Assembly (NCBI GenBank): GCA_004151065.3 | Contig: NWUY0300002877.1 | Location: 60,213 to 108,754, forward strand | Origin: Larix sibirica | Taxonomy: Eukaryota; Streptophyta; Pinopsida; Pinales; Pinaceae | Direction of reading: 5' to 3' | DNA: 48,542 nucleotides | Shown here: positions 1 to 11,189 of the stretch, piece after piece | Layout: each line of letters opens with the position of its first letter | Position numbering within the stretch: the stretch's first letter is position 1 | Made by a program: the position numbers and the translations under genes | Notes under the pieces: model-generated | Databases searched by the model: none | Told to the model about the DNA's origin: nothing | The model's input: only the letters and a program-made list of their open reading frames with translations

Positions 1-199
1 TAATTAAACAACCAAATATACTACCAATTGATGAATTTAGAGCAAGCAACAAATGACTAAAATATTTTAGTCATTAATTTAGTGGTGAGTTATATGACTA
101 CAAATATAATACCACTAGTCATCTGACCAAAATTAGTAATTTATATGCTGAATTTTGTAGTTTTTCTTAGTCGTAAATTTCCCTTTTTCTATTAGTGTA
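1..199. mobile_element. Terminal part of a CACTA-type (En/Spm-like) DNA transposon
   Basis: The segment ends in TCTATTAGTG at 190-199; read on the other strand the terminus is CACTAATAGAAAAAGGG, the CACTA-plus-A-rich form typical of plant CACTA elements. Just inside lie short subterminal motifs of the TTAGTC/GACTAA type, including a perfect 24-bp palindrome at 52-75. Only this end is in the window; the other end, any transposase gene and the target duplication are not visible. The assignment rests on terminus sequence and subterminal repeats only. Confidence 0.55.
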
Positions 200-2850
200 G
201 TCTCATTAGGGATTAGTTAACTTAGGTATTAAATCATAAACAAATTATCTAGAAAACCATATTCAATATCTTACATAACCTCAACAAGACACAAACTATA
301 ATGTTGAGGTACCCTCATAACCCTAACCAAAAAGTGAGGTGTCTCCTTTACATTGCACCAAGAATATCATGCTAAAAATAGAATCCATCCAATATAGAAG
401 AGAAAATAAAATCAAGAAGAGGGATTCTTACATAAGGAGAGAATAGGACCAGTTGGGATTTTTAGAAAAGTGAAAGAAAGAGATACACAAGAGAGAGAAC
501 TCTCAACCATAAAAAAAAATCAAAAGACATGCTTAATAGGTGATGGTTATATGTGCGAACAATTGACCTGAGTCCAAGTTCAGTTCGGTTCAAGGAAAGA
601 GCTCTATAACCATAGAGTGAGACCACTAGGTGTGTTGTAACAACATGATATTGTTGTTTGAACCATTGAAAGGACTAGTAAGAGTGACTCTTGAACTATT
701 AGTATCAGAGACATAGAATCCCTAAGTTTGTTGTCTCTTTGAGTACTAAACAAAAGTGGAAGGTGGAAACTTGGAAGGGTGTGTCTGTTTTATATTGAGG
801 ATCTAGTCAGTCCCGAGAGACTTGATGAGACATAAAACTGCTACAACTTGAATAGCTTGATCCCCTAGTGAGATTGTGACCAAGCTCGGGAGTGGCTAGG
901 AAGGAAAGAGAATTTATGTGTCCTTTCCAGTCTATGTTTGGGAGGTTTGGTTGCCAATCTGAGGTTGCATAGGGATTCGACTATGAATAGATAAGTGCAA
1001 TTTTTATCTATCTGTTGTTATGTAAATGATTTCATAGTGAGGTCTTAAGAGTTGTTTGTTAAGAGATTTATGCATATGACTATTTAGAAGGATTTTTTTG
1101 TATGAACTAATTATTTGCAGTAAAGTACTATAGTAGATAATGGTTGAATGGATAATATTTATGATCTGAAATGCTTATTTAAAACTTTTAGTAAAACTAT
1201 TTTAACTCTTAACAAAAAAATAATGCATTATTATAATCACAATACTCTGTGTAATGACCAAAGAAATCAGAAAAGGCTGAAATTGTTCATGTGTTCTTCA
1301 GAGGCCTTAGCATTGTTATAGATAAGTACCTATTCCTTATCTTAGTCAAGTTTTTAAAAGGATTGCATGCATTTTATTCTGTTGTAAATTTCTTTTTATG
1401 AAAGACAAAAATTAAACCTATTTTGGATTCATGATTTTGTTTTATGATTTTAATTTATAGTTGCATTGTCTTTGTGAAAGAGGGTTCAATTTTATGTTCA
1501 TTTCTAGGTTAAAAGTTACGGATAAATGATTTGAGAATATAAGGAAAATGAATTAATTTTGAATCTATGTTCTTTTACTTTTAGAAATATTTCATTAATC
1601 AAAATACACAAATTCTTTTTCCACGATCGCTATAGAATATTATATTAACAAGCACACTTTTCTTTCCTTAAACTCAAAAAACAAAATACCTAAAATGTTT
1701 CTTTTATAAATATATACATATATTCATATAATTCAATAAGTGTTTGATTTTATTAATATTATTATCATGTTATGGATAATTTTATTAAATAGAAAAATCC
1801 AAACCTTCCGAAATTTCTTTACCATTAAAACTATTCAAAGTCCTACTTATAGAAAATATGAATGAAGAATAGGGTAGGAAATTCAAAGGCTTACTATTTA
1901 AAACAAAATATTGAATACTCGAGAGGTGACATGAGGATTTCCAAGCTTACATAGAAAAGAAGAAGAGAAAAATCCTCTATAAGGAGAAATAACTACTTCA
2001 TGCTTATTAAAATAAAGAAGAGAGTTGTAAGCAACAAAACGATTAAGCATAAATAATAAAAATAAGACACATCCCATCTTATTGTATCTAAGTAGATAGT
2101 CAAAGCTAAATTTGTGAATCATATGAAAGTAGGAAAGAGAGTAACCAGTGCATTCCCCAAACATGAAATCCATTAAATAATTTCCAGTCTTTGGTAAAAC
2201 TAGAGGGAATTAAAAGATTTAAGAATTCCTTATATTATCCAATATTTCCACTATTTGTGTAACTAGTTACGAGGAAAACCAATCTCATAAATAGATAGTC
2301 TGGGAATTTTATATTTGTAATTAATTACTTAATATAATAACTTCTCTCTAAAGAGCCTCCTAACAAATTAAATAACTATAGAAGGAAACAAAAATAACAA
2401 AGTGTCACTGGCATAAAAGACATGAGCCATAAATCCATTGGAAGACGAAGCGAGAAACATGAACGATTCCTCTTACGAGAGAAACAATTTTCATAGAGAA
2501 AGTAGAGAAATTGAAAACTAAATGGTGTACGAGAATACAAGCAAAGCCGAAAACATTCATATATCCACATATAAATCGAATTGAAATGATTAATAAATGT
2601 GCTCTAAGCACTCTATATTGTCCATAATAAAACACATTCTAGACCCTTTATAGTTACAAGAAATTGAGGGCCTAGCCCTCAATTTGAAAATACATTACAT
2701 AATAAACCCCCAACATTCATCGGTTACAAGATAGCCATTAAAAGAAAGTAAGGGTGCGTAAACCCTTAGCCCAGCTGGACTTTACAAACTAGCGTAAATC
2801 CATAACCCAAAATTGAAAATGTTGTGGATAGGGATATAAACAAATAATTG
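200..2850. other. AT-rich stretch without recognisable gene
   Basis: No reading frame here resembles a known protein; the longest open stretches are under 100 codons. At about 698-711 a TAGTATCAGAGAC string resembles the initiator-Met-tRNA primer binding site of copia-type retrotransposons, but no LTR pair or coding domain is visible beside it. Confidence 0.5.
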
Positions 2851-3000
2851 ACATGTTGTGTGGAGGTTAGAAGAACTTACTTTTTAACTCAAGTCCAGGG
2901 TTCGGGTCACTCCACAATATGGGGACACACCCCTGCCAGATAAACCCTGTCAACAGAAATGGAATATGAAAATATGGGTTACAAGCATAAACCTGGGAGC
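2850..3000 (+). repeat. Possible tRNA-derived SINE head
   Basis: A pol III B-box-like GGGTTCGGGTC lies at about 2898-2909, preceded by an A-box-like TGTGGAGGTTAGAAG about 40 bases upstream, the spacing of a tRNA-derived promoter. No acceptor-stem pairing or clear 3' tail was found, so this is not a tRNA gene. SINE origin is an inference. Confidence 0.25.
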
Positions 3001-5008
3001 TTAGAAAACACTTATAATTTGAAAACAAATTACATAATTGTGGTAGAAGTGTCTGGTGGCCTGAATACCTTTTAATAGATGAAACAAATGGTTATGATTT
3101 GGAAGGGAAATAAAAGTTACTAGTAACTCAATAATAAGTAAGGAACAAAATGTACCCTGGGTTGACTTGGTCGAGCCATCACTAAGAATCTGGAGGTTAT
3201 CTTGGGCGGAGGGTGAGATACCAAGACATCGTTCCCTTTGGAATGACCATCTATGGTCACTAAAAAAGGATGGGAACAATAGATACAAACAAGAATATTT
3301 TACCAATAGTTAAGACACTGAAACTAGAACTAAAGTGCACAACGACTATACCTGCAATCTGATAGTCACCCCAACTCAGTAAAAATCCACACTTAAGTGA
3401 TAGAACCCTATGGCTGGTTTAGTAATTGAAGATAAAATGAAATGAGATTATGTCTGCGTTATCAAGCTAGGATATAAAAAGAGACGAAGGAGGATATTAT
3501 TCGGTAACTCTACTCATCAAGAGTAAATGAACATAAGTGGTCTAGATCTAAGCATGAGTGCAAAATCCATACGACACTGGAATAACACCAAACAGAGGAG
3601 AAAGAGCAATAATAGCTAACCAAAAGTGTATAGTAATAAACCCTCGATACATCAAAATCTCAAGTAGTAATCCAAAACCACACTCTAAACCTCTAATTCT
3701 AAGAACGAAGCCAATGGGCACATGTCACAACAAACAAAGTGAATGTGCACAATTGTCAACGACTTCACACCTTGCATTGATGTAGTTTATTTGTAGTTCA
3801 TACATGTGTCGTATACACTATAATATATGCATTACTAACTCCATTCATGAATCCCTATAGAAATGGAATATAGCTAATGACCCATCACATATGATAATAC
3901 ATGTAGAATGCTCAGTTAATTAAAGTTTACAACATGCATACAAAGTATTGCACATAACACTTTTATAATGAAGGTATTTAGGGTAAGAAATATGAGTATA
4001 GATTAGGGTGGAGATCCTAATTATAATAGTATGCTCATAGAGAATTCCCCGAACCCAATGGACATTATTACAGGTTTAGGTTGCACATTACGAGTCACAA
4101 ACATATGACCCTTATAGGAATCAACCACCTTAGGTAATTGGGCCATTTTCCCAAATCAAATGTTTATAAAAATAAATTGCGATGAGAAGAACCACATCAA
4201 ATGTTGTGTAAGTTAAGGAAAATATAACCTTGACTTGAATTAAGTATAGTCCACCATGTCATTATGAAATTGTGTAAGCCACAAAGTAAACAAGGACATT
4301 CTATTATCACTACCAATCCCAATCTGCAGTAATGAAACATAAATTCTGAAGTGATATTAACATTATAAAAAAAAATGAAGTGTGAATTTTTAGGTACATT
4401 ACGATTGGTATTAGAGTGGGTTACATCATTATAGACCTTATGGAATCAGCCATACAAATGATAATACTACCCATATGAATATCTAAATGATAGTGTTAAA
4501 ATGAACTTCACCATAAAGAAGGAGGGACAATAAGTTGATAAGATAAATCTGAGTTTAATTGGGTGAATTTGATTAATAAAGGTGAATAATTTGAACTTGA
4601 GATGATGCTAGTTAGAAAATAAGGATTTTTATTCGTTATGTTTGCACCTACCATAATTTTGTAAAGCACTTAATAGAGGATGAGATTTATGTTTGAAGTC
4701 TATATAGATCATTATACATCTCTATTTAGTGGAAGGGAGCCTTCAACACAAACCTTTTGAGTTGTAGACATCAAGGATTCTCTTACAGACAAAGGAAAGT
4801 CTGATAAAACTCCTAGAGTGATAGGGAATGAGATTTAGGTTGAATAGAACCCAGAAGTGCAAACTAGGAAGATGTATTATATCTAATACTTATGATTAGT
4901 ATGGAAGAAATTTGAATAAATTACTATGAACCTAGATTCCAACTAACCTCACTAGACATTATACATGTTAGTTGCCTATGATATGATATATATGTTACTC
5001 TGGGAAAG
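3001..5008. other. AT-rich stretch; one primer-binding-site-like motif
   Basis: No recognisable coding sequence. TTGGTATTAGAGTGGG at about 4406-4421 differs by two C-to-T changes from the TGGTATCAGAGC-type primer binding site of copia LTR retrotransposons, so a degraded LTR element may be present. No flanking LTR or gag-pol domain could be recognised. Confidence 0.35.
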
Positions 5009-5042
5009 ATTTCTAAGTCCATTATAAGAAGGAAGGTGTTGA
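5009..5042 (+). repeat. 34-bp repeat abutting an N, identical to 14557-14590
   Basis: The 34 bases immediately before the N at 5043 are identical to the 34 bases immediately after the N at 14556. Beyond the shared block the two sites differ. Having the same block at the edges of two unresolved positions suggests a contig-end overlap or a repeat that broke the assembly. Confidence 0.75.
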
Positions 5043-5061
5043 NTAGGGATAGAAGTTAACT

Positions 5062-6243
5062 AATCAAGATGAAATAGCTGGGGAATTGGTCAATTTATAC
5101 AGCAATTTACTTTCTGAGGACAACACTAACTAGGATAGACCCATGGATTCCATCTTCTAGAACATCCCAACTCTGGTCTCAACTGGATAGAATGAAATTT
5201 TACTTCGACCTATTTCACTTAAGGAAGTGGCCGAGGAAATTAAGGAAATTCCCCTAGGTAAATCTCCTGGCCCAAATGGCTTCACTATTGATTTCTATCA
5301 TAATTATTGGAAAACAGTGCAATAGGATGTATGGGAAGTTGTTGAAGAGTCTTGTGTAAGGATGGAATTACTCCCATCCCTCAACGCTACTTTTCTAACT
5401 CTTATCCCCAAGGACAACAATCCAGTGCATCTAGGTAAGTTCAAACTCATCTCCTTGTGCAATGTCATATATAAGGTCCTCACAAAAGTTATTGCCAACA
5501 GATTTAAACCCATAATATCTCATTTAATATCGGAGGAACAATTGGGTTATGTGGAGGGCCTCCAAATATTGGATGGAATATTGAATTCTCATGAAACTAT
5601 TCATACCCTCAATATTTTGAAAAAAATAGGCATGCTAATCTATTTGGAATTCTCCAAATATTTTGACAATATATCTTCATGCTACATGGAAAGAACCCTT
5701 CTATCATTTGGATTTTCCCCTCAATGGGTGCATTGGATCATGGCTCTTTCTTCCACTACTTTCTTTTCCATTCCAGTCAATGGTTCCCCATCAACAACCT
5801 TCTCCCCCTCTCGAGGAATTTGGAAAGGGGATCCCTCTTTCCTTTCCTATTCATTCTTATGGTAGAAGGTCTTGGTAGAACTTTGAAGGCTATAGTCCAT
5901 GATAACCTCATAGCTGGTCTATATCCCACCAATGATGATAAAAAATCCTCCCATCTCCAGTTTGTGGATGACACCATGCTTCTTCCTGCTATGACCATGT
6001 GGGAAGTAAGGCATTTAAAGTCTCTACTTTCCACTTTCCTAGAAGCCTCAAGACTTTCCTTGAACAATGAAAAGTCAAAGATATTCTTTTTCAACACCCC
6101 CATTAGCTTGCATCTTCAAATATCTCACTTTCTACCCTTCAGAAGAAGTTCTCTACCCTCTTCTTACCTAGGATCCCCTCTCATATCCTTTGCCTGTGGG
6201 CACAAGCCTTAGTCCAACCTCGTTTCCCACATGGAGCAATGTA
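5062..6243 (+). pseudogene. LINE reverse transcriptase (ORF2 fragment), frameshifted
   Basis: In intact LINEs this protein primes cDNA synthesis at a nicked target site. Translation shows the standard order of L1-clade plant motifs: GKSPGPNGF (about 5260), TFLTLIPK (about 5390), LISLCNVIYKVLTKVIANR (about 5440-5505), EEQLGYVEG, motif A as LEFSKYFDN (about 5645), RGIWKGDP (about 5815-5835), then after a single-base frameshift near 5836 FPFLFILMVEGLGR and the catalytic box QFVDDTML (about 5960-5980). The motif A metal-binding Asp appears as Glu. In-frame stops occur before 5362, for example in the TVQ-stop-DVW segment. The frame ends at a stop near 6211 and homology is lost by about 6243. The ATG at 5362 is internal, not a true start. 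Confidence 0.85.
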
Positions 6244-6530
6244 ACATCTCATGATAATTGGCATGTATTTTTTTTGTATAAGTATATTCATCAATTACCC
6301 ATTGGGTTTGAATTCATGATATTATGATTACCACTTCCTATATCATCTACTACTTACATCTTGTTATGGTTGTTTTGATCACATATTTATAAGGAAAAGA
6401 CTTGATTCTAAGTAAGGAGGATTTTCAACTCTGGATAGGGGTGTTTTCTTACTTAGCGTAGTCGCTAACGTCTCTTAATGCATCTGCAGGCTGAGAAGAT
6501 AAGGATTCTATGGAAGTTTCCATTATATGT
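6244..6530. other. Non-LINE spacer between reverse transcriptase and RNase H remnants
   Basis: An AT-rich segment that does not continue the LINE reading frame. The expected LINE region between palm and RNase H, several hundred residues, is missing here, so this marks a deletion with filler or a small insertion. No terminal repeats were recognised. Confidence 0.4.
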
Positions 6531-7851
6531 TTGGTGGATGTTCTTTGAATTATGTAAAAATTTCTTTGGTAATAATTTTACATTTTCCGGGTTGGCAAGT
6601 GCGGGAGGGGTCATTTTTTACCCTAGTGAAAACAGACAGGTAGAGTTTGCTTGGGGACTTGGGAAAGCTACAAACAACAACGTGGAATGGCTTGCGTTAA
6701 TCAAAGGGCTCGAATTAGCTGCTAGCCTGGGACTGAAAGAACTAGTAATTTTTAGCGACTCTCTCCTTGTAATTAGGGAGGCTAGAAAGCTAACCTTGAG
6801 CTACAATGAACCTGCCTCTAAGCATCACCATATCTTCAAGAATATTATAATCGATTTTAGGACCATTAAGCTCCTACACATCCTCCGAACCAACAATCAT
6901 GCAGCTGATCTTATGGCTAACAAAGGGGTGGGTATATTTCTCTTAATGACAATGTTATTAAAAAAATTTGGATACCTTAAGCCTTACACGAATTTTTATT
7001 TAACCCACCACCTTCTACATATGATCCTCACCCCTTATCCCTCCCACTTGGACTTTAATTCTCATCCCCTGCGTGGCGCTCCAACTTTGCCACCTCCCAA
7101 CCGTTCTGACCATGCATTAATGGCATGGTGGTTTACATCCTTCCCTCCTCGACCTTGGCGTTGGGATGGCACGCATTTTTTAACCCTAGCCTTCTCTCAC
7201 AGCCTTCTCACGACTCTTGCCTGGTTATTTTTGCTCCAATTTTGGGCTCTTTGTGTAATGGACGATTTACCCTTTGTGTTTCTCCTAGCATCCTCTATGG
7301 GTGCTACCCCTTATTAAAATCATCTCCCTCTCCATTGCCTTCTCTGCCAAACACCATTTCCCTCTCAGTCTGCAGATCCTTCCTCCTCCTCCCACCTCCA
7401 GAATCTCAGCTCACTCTCTTTGGAAAATTCCAGAAAATCCCTCCTTTCCCACACCCTTAACCTTTCCCATGTTGAAGATATTTTTAGGATGGATATCATT
7501 GAGGATAAGCTTCGACATCTCAGGGCCGAGAATGCAAAGACGAAGAGAGCTTTGGGAAGGATCTTCACTCTGGTTCAATCTACCATCACTAGAGTAAAAA
7601 ATGGGAATACCCCGATGAATGGAAGAATTGGCACCATCTCTAAAACTCTGGACTATGCGGTTCTTACCATCTCGAACATTGACTCGAAGACCAACGACAA
7701 CAACAGAAACATCATCGATGTGGAAGGGAAAATTGACAGGCTCCGTGATGATGTTATTCGCTACCTCCCAGCCACTCAGGATAGCGAAGAATCAGATACT
7801 AGCAAGCAACATGACCCCTCTGTTAGAAGTGTCCCTGGACCTCCAGTGTAG
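6531..7851 (+). pseudogene. LINE RNase H domain followed by Pro-rich and coiled-coil tail
   Basis: One frame runs from about 6478 to 7851 with a single internal stop at 7315-7317. The first third is a plant LINE-type RNase H: AGGVIFYPSE, GKATNNNVEWLALIKGLELA (catalytic Glu), LVIFSDSLLVI (catalytic Asp) and NNHAADLMANKG (last Asp). The usual first catalytic Asp in FDG-x-GNPG is gone; the sequence there reads NNFTFSGLASAGG. RNase H would remove the RNA strand from the RNA:DNA hybrid. Next comes a Pro/Leu/Trp-rich stretch, then after the stop a hydrophilic stretch of about 140 residues with heptad-like regions (DIIEDKLRHLRAENAKTKRAL and VEGKIDRLRDDVIRYL) predicted to form coiled coils. I do not know a function for that tail. 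Confidence 0.75.
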
Positions 7852-8139
7852 CATTATGGACATCGTTGAGACTTCACAAGTCCTTGGTTTTCTGCATACT
7901 CTGCTACTCCTCTTCAGTTTAATGGAAATGCCTCTTTTTGCTTATAGAATAGTATATAGGGTAGAATCCATTTCAGTGAATTTTTGCCACAATTATGTAG
8001 TTTCAAACTTTCTTTTCAGCAAGTTTATTTCCTCTACAAACTCAGCATGTTATGTTTTGTAATCCTTCTACTTGGACAATTTGTAAGGACCTATAGTCTC
8101 CATAGAATAGGACTTTCCAGAAACAGTTTCAATTTTGTA

Positions 8140-8256
8140 AAAGAGAAGCAAGATGACACAGACATTAGCTCTGTCAGAGAGCAATCTTTCTCTTCTGTTT
8201 TATAACTTCACTCTTTTTAATATAAATGACCCTTAACCGTTCTTGTTAAAAAAAAA
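8140..8256 (+). repeat. LINE 3' end, copy 1
   Basis: This 117-bp segment ends in an A run and matches 11609-11725 with only a few differences. Sharing up to the A run and not beyond is what two insertions of one LINE family would give. Confidence 0.85.
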
Positions 8257-8389
8257 TATATAAAAATGCACCATGATTAGTTATAGTATAAATTGTGTCA
8301 ATTTTTTGGATTTTCACAGTGTTAAAGTTTTGGAAGCCTCAAAAAAGACGTTTTGAGTGGACACTCCACCCATCTTGAGGGCTTTAGAA

Positions 8390-9495
8390 ATAAAGAAGTT
8401 GCATATGGTTAGAAAAGATGAGATAAATAAGTATAAATAAATATAAATATAAAGAGGAGAATCTGGATGAGTATAAATAAGTATGGGAGAGGTAGTAGTT
8501 AGGAGTAAATGAAAATAATGTTGGGGAAGATCCATGAATAAAGGAAGAAGAACAATACAAATATAAAATGGGGAAAACAATAGGGGATAAAAGGAGATTA
8601 ATAAACCATTAACTTAGTAAAAAATATTAATTATTAAACTAAATTAAGAAATAATTTAAGAATAAAAGAATAATTAATTGAGGAGAGAAAATTAGTATGG
8701 TAATCAAATAAATATAATATTAAGTTAATAATGACAAGTAATCAAAATTAAGGAGGAAGAGGAGTATTAAAACAATTAGTAGGGAGATTAAGATAAGAAA
8801 TATATATAATAATAATAATAATAATTAAAATGTACAAATATTAAACTTTAGGAATGAGAATAAAGAGAAAAAATTTAGATAAACAAAGAAATAAAATTAT
8901 TTAATGGAAGAAAATGTGGTTGAGGAAAATAAAAGGGGGTAAATGGAAAATAATAAAACTAAACAATAGTGAGGAAATTATTAATAATTAAAATAAATTA
9001 AGAAAAGATCAAGTAAGAAGATAAATAAATTAGGAAGAGATTTTTTGAATAAAATTAAAAATATATTGAATAAGAGACTCATGGAAAAATTTAATTAGAG
9101 ATGCTCACATTTTATATAAGAAATTAATGAAAATTGTTGGGAGTAAAAAATATATAATATGAAAAACAAAAAATATTTATTTTAAAGGAAGGAATTAAGA
9201 AAGATTATTATGAAAAATTCTATAGGGATAAGAAATTGAAATAAAAGTCACTAAGATAAAAGAAGATGACCTTTTTTTTGAAGGAACACAAATTTTAAAT
9301 AATAACAAGGGGATTGAACTTAGGAAGTAAAACTATTAAAATTGATTTAAGGGGCGGGAAAAATTGGACCTAAAAATTATGAAAAAAGGTTAGTTGAAAG
9401 CTAGAACAAAGAATTAAGAGAATAAACTAAGGGTAATAAACAAAAGGAGTTACATTAGGAAAAAATACAGGAGGAAAAAGGAGAGAGAAGAGAAA
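8390..9495 (+). other. Purine-rich strand almost lacking C, about 1.1 kb
   Basis: The + strand is dominated by A and G with very little C. A hand count over 8581-9360 gives about 31 C against 128 G in 780 bases (approximate). No protein-like frame is visible. It contains short (TAA)n and (TA)n runs near 8803-8825. It abuts the Penelope-like remnant, which reads on the other strand, so in that sense it would be a pyrimidine-rich 3' flank or 3' UTR; that link is inference. Confidence 0.7.
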
Positions 9496-9509
9496 CCTGG
9501 AGAAGGCAA

Positions 9510-10140
9510 GTTAGTGGTTTAGATGATGGATTAAAGGCTTCCAGGAATGACTTAATTTATAGTTGTCATCATGATTAGAATTTATAGTTTGGGTTCTTTT
9601 CTATTTCTAGGGATTCTCTTATAAGGAGGGAGGAGTAATGAGAGGTATGAGCCAGGATTTTAGTTTGGTCAAAGCAGATAAGGTGTTTATAATTGAAAGA
9701 GCGCTCTGTAATGGTGGATTTAGAGAGGTGATTGTGATTGGTGTCAACAATGTGCTCTTTGAGGTGGGCATGAATGGATCTATCGATCTAGGCAATGTAA
9801 TATTTGTCACAAGAACATGGAATTTTATAAACTCCTTGGGAGAGAAGGGGGTGGATTTATCTTTAACACTACGAAAAAGTTGTTTAAGAGTTTTGTGAGG
9901 TTTAAAGAAAGTTTTGGTATCTTTCTTAATTAAAAGTTTAGAGATACAATTTGTGGCGCCTTGGATATATGGAAGAGAGATTAAAGTTCATGTCAGGGGA
10001 TTGGGTCGAGGAGGATTGGGTTTGGGTTGAAGGATAGAATATAAAGCTTTATTGATTTCATTAAGGGAGTAACCATTGTCTAGGAAGGATTTGGTGAGGT
10101 GGGATCTTTCGTTGCTTAAATGATTGGATTAGATATGCAA
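9510..10140 (-). pseudogene. Penelope-like retroelement C-terminus with GIY-YIG endonuclease
   Basis: Read on the minus strand from 10140 downward, the translation gives NGYSLNEINKALYSIL, then LPYIQGATNCISKLLIKKDT, FFKPHKTLKQLFRSVKDKS, then after a frameshift near 9840 QGVYKIPCSCDKYYIA (the GIY and YIG halves, with Gly to Ala), a stop at 9788-9790 where GQTG is expected, RSIHAHLKEHIVDTN, HLSKSTITERSFNYKHLICF, HYSSLLIRESLEIEKNPN and finally DDNYKLSHSW. This is the characteristic order of the region after reverse transcriptase plus GIY-YIG nuclease in Penelope-like elements. The catalytic Arg is replaced by His in AHLKEH. The reverse transcriptase is absent; tandem repeats start at 10145 instead. 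Two frameshifts and at least three stops make it inactive. GIY-YIG Penelope-like elements called Dryads have been described from conifers. Confidence 0.85.
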
Positions 10141-10144
10141 ATGG

Positions 10145-10520
10145 CTTCCAAAAATTCAACACAATGAAAATCCAAAATCTTTGACCAAATGTCTAACTAC
10201 TGTGAAAGCATCCCTACTCAGATTCTGAACCTATATGGAGAGTATTGTCTCAATGAGACATGAATCTTCAATAAGCTCAGATAAAGGCTTCCCAAAATTC
10301 AACACAGTGAAAATCCAAAAGCATTGACACAATGTCTAGCTACTGTTAAAGCATCGATACTCATATTCTAAGCCTCCATGGAGAGAATTGTCTCAATAAG
10401 ACCCAAATCTTCGAGAAGCTCAGATATAATTTAGCTCCCAAAACTTCAACACAATGAAAATAAAAAAACATTGACCCAATGTCTAACCACTATGAAAGCA
10501 TCCATACTATAGTATAAATT
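10145..10520 (+). repeat. Degenerate tandem repeat, ~143-147-bp unit, about 2.5 copies
   Basis: Units start near 10145, 10288 and 10434 with TTCAACACAATGAAAAT or a close variant, followed by a shared TTGAC-CAATGTCTA block, AAAGCATC and CTCA-TTCT landmarks. The third unit breaks off around 10510. It lies directly 5' (on the minus strand) of the Penelope-like remnant. Confidence 0.8.
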
Positions 10521-11073
10521 TTGAATGCATATATATTGTATAATCTCCTAAGAATGGGGATGATTTTGACATGAGAGGTTATATATGAACAAAACTTAAC
10601 TATGTGCAAGACAGAAGGCCTAGATAAGTGAAAATGGAAGTGGACTCCAAATCTGGAGAAATTATGAACAAAATATCATTAAAAGATTAACCTTTTATGT
10701 TGAAAGTGGTCCTACCCATTTGCACATTGGAAAGTCATTTATTTCGTGAGAAATGATGGGTAATCATTTTCATTTGTTGCAATTATGTTGTTAATTGACT
10801 GGTTAAGTTCGTTAACTTCCATAGTCAACCAATCGCAATTGGAGAATCCTGGAACATAACTAGTCAATTGAACCTTTGGGGTTTGGGCTATGAATAGATG
10901 GAATTGGACTTATATTGGCTCAATTTCCTTTGTGTTGTAAAATTTATTAAAATGAGGATCTGATAATGAAAATAAAGGTAGTGAGGAATGACATGCATTT
11001 AAATTTTAGTTGATAGCATTATATCTTGTCGAAGAATGGAAGATGACGCCTTTATTGGCATTAATGAATCCTT
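10521..11073. other. Unassigned AT-rich stretch
   Basis: No coding similarity, LTR or inverted repeat recognised on either strand. Confidence 0.5.
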
Positions 11074-11131
11074 AAGCTTGCATGTCCCAAAATCAAAAGA
11101 AGAAGCTTGCATGTCCCAAAATCAAAAGAAG
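11074..11131 (+). repeat. Perfect 29-bp tandem duplication
   Basis: Two head-to-tail copies beginning AAGCTTGCATGTCCC, at 11074-11102 and 11103-11131, with no differences. Confidence 0.95.
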
Positions 11132-11189
11132 ATTTAATTGGATGAATCAATAATGGTGTAAACAAATTCCATAAAATATTGTTCCTTGT

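Larger units (their letters stand above)
5044..8256 (+). mobile_element. Decayed L1-type LINE retrotransposon, 3' part with poly(A) end
   Basis: In one orientation the element carries the ORF2 lead-in to reverse transcriptase, the reverse transcriptase palm, an RNase H domain, a coiled-coil tail and a 3' UTR ending in an A run at 8248-8256. The last 117 bases recur at 11609-11725, which fixes the family 3' end. The apurinic endonuclease and ORF1 are missing; sequence before the N at 5043 is not recognisable as LINE. Only about 300 bases separate the reverse transcriptase from RNase H, so the region normally between them is deleted. Stops and frameshifts show it is dead. Confidence 0.8.

Noticed and set aside
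319-330. AACCCTAACC as telomere-like repeat
   Set aside because: Only a single short match, not an array.
2767-2778. TAGCCCAGCTGG as a pol III A box for the B box at 2898
   Set aside because: The spacing of about 130 bases is too long for a tRNA-type promoter; a nearer A-box-like string was preferred for the SINE suggestion.
5663-5878. Overlapping plus-strand frame within the reverse transcriptase
   Set aside because: It is an alternative frame of the LINE; the conserved motifs lie in the frames described for 5062-6243.
9619-9898. Two overlapping open frames (63 codons on minus, 86 codons on plus)
   Set aside because: Neither frame carries the homology; the GIY-YIG protein lies in a third, stop-interrupted frame on the minus strand.
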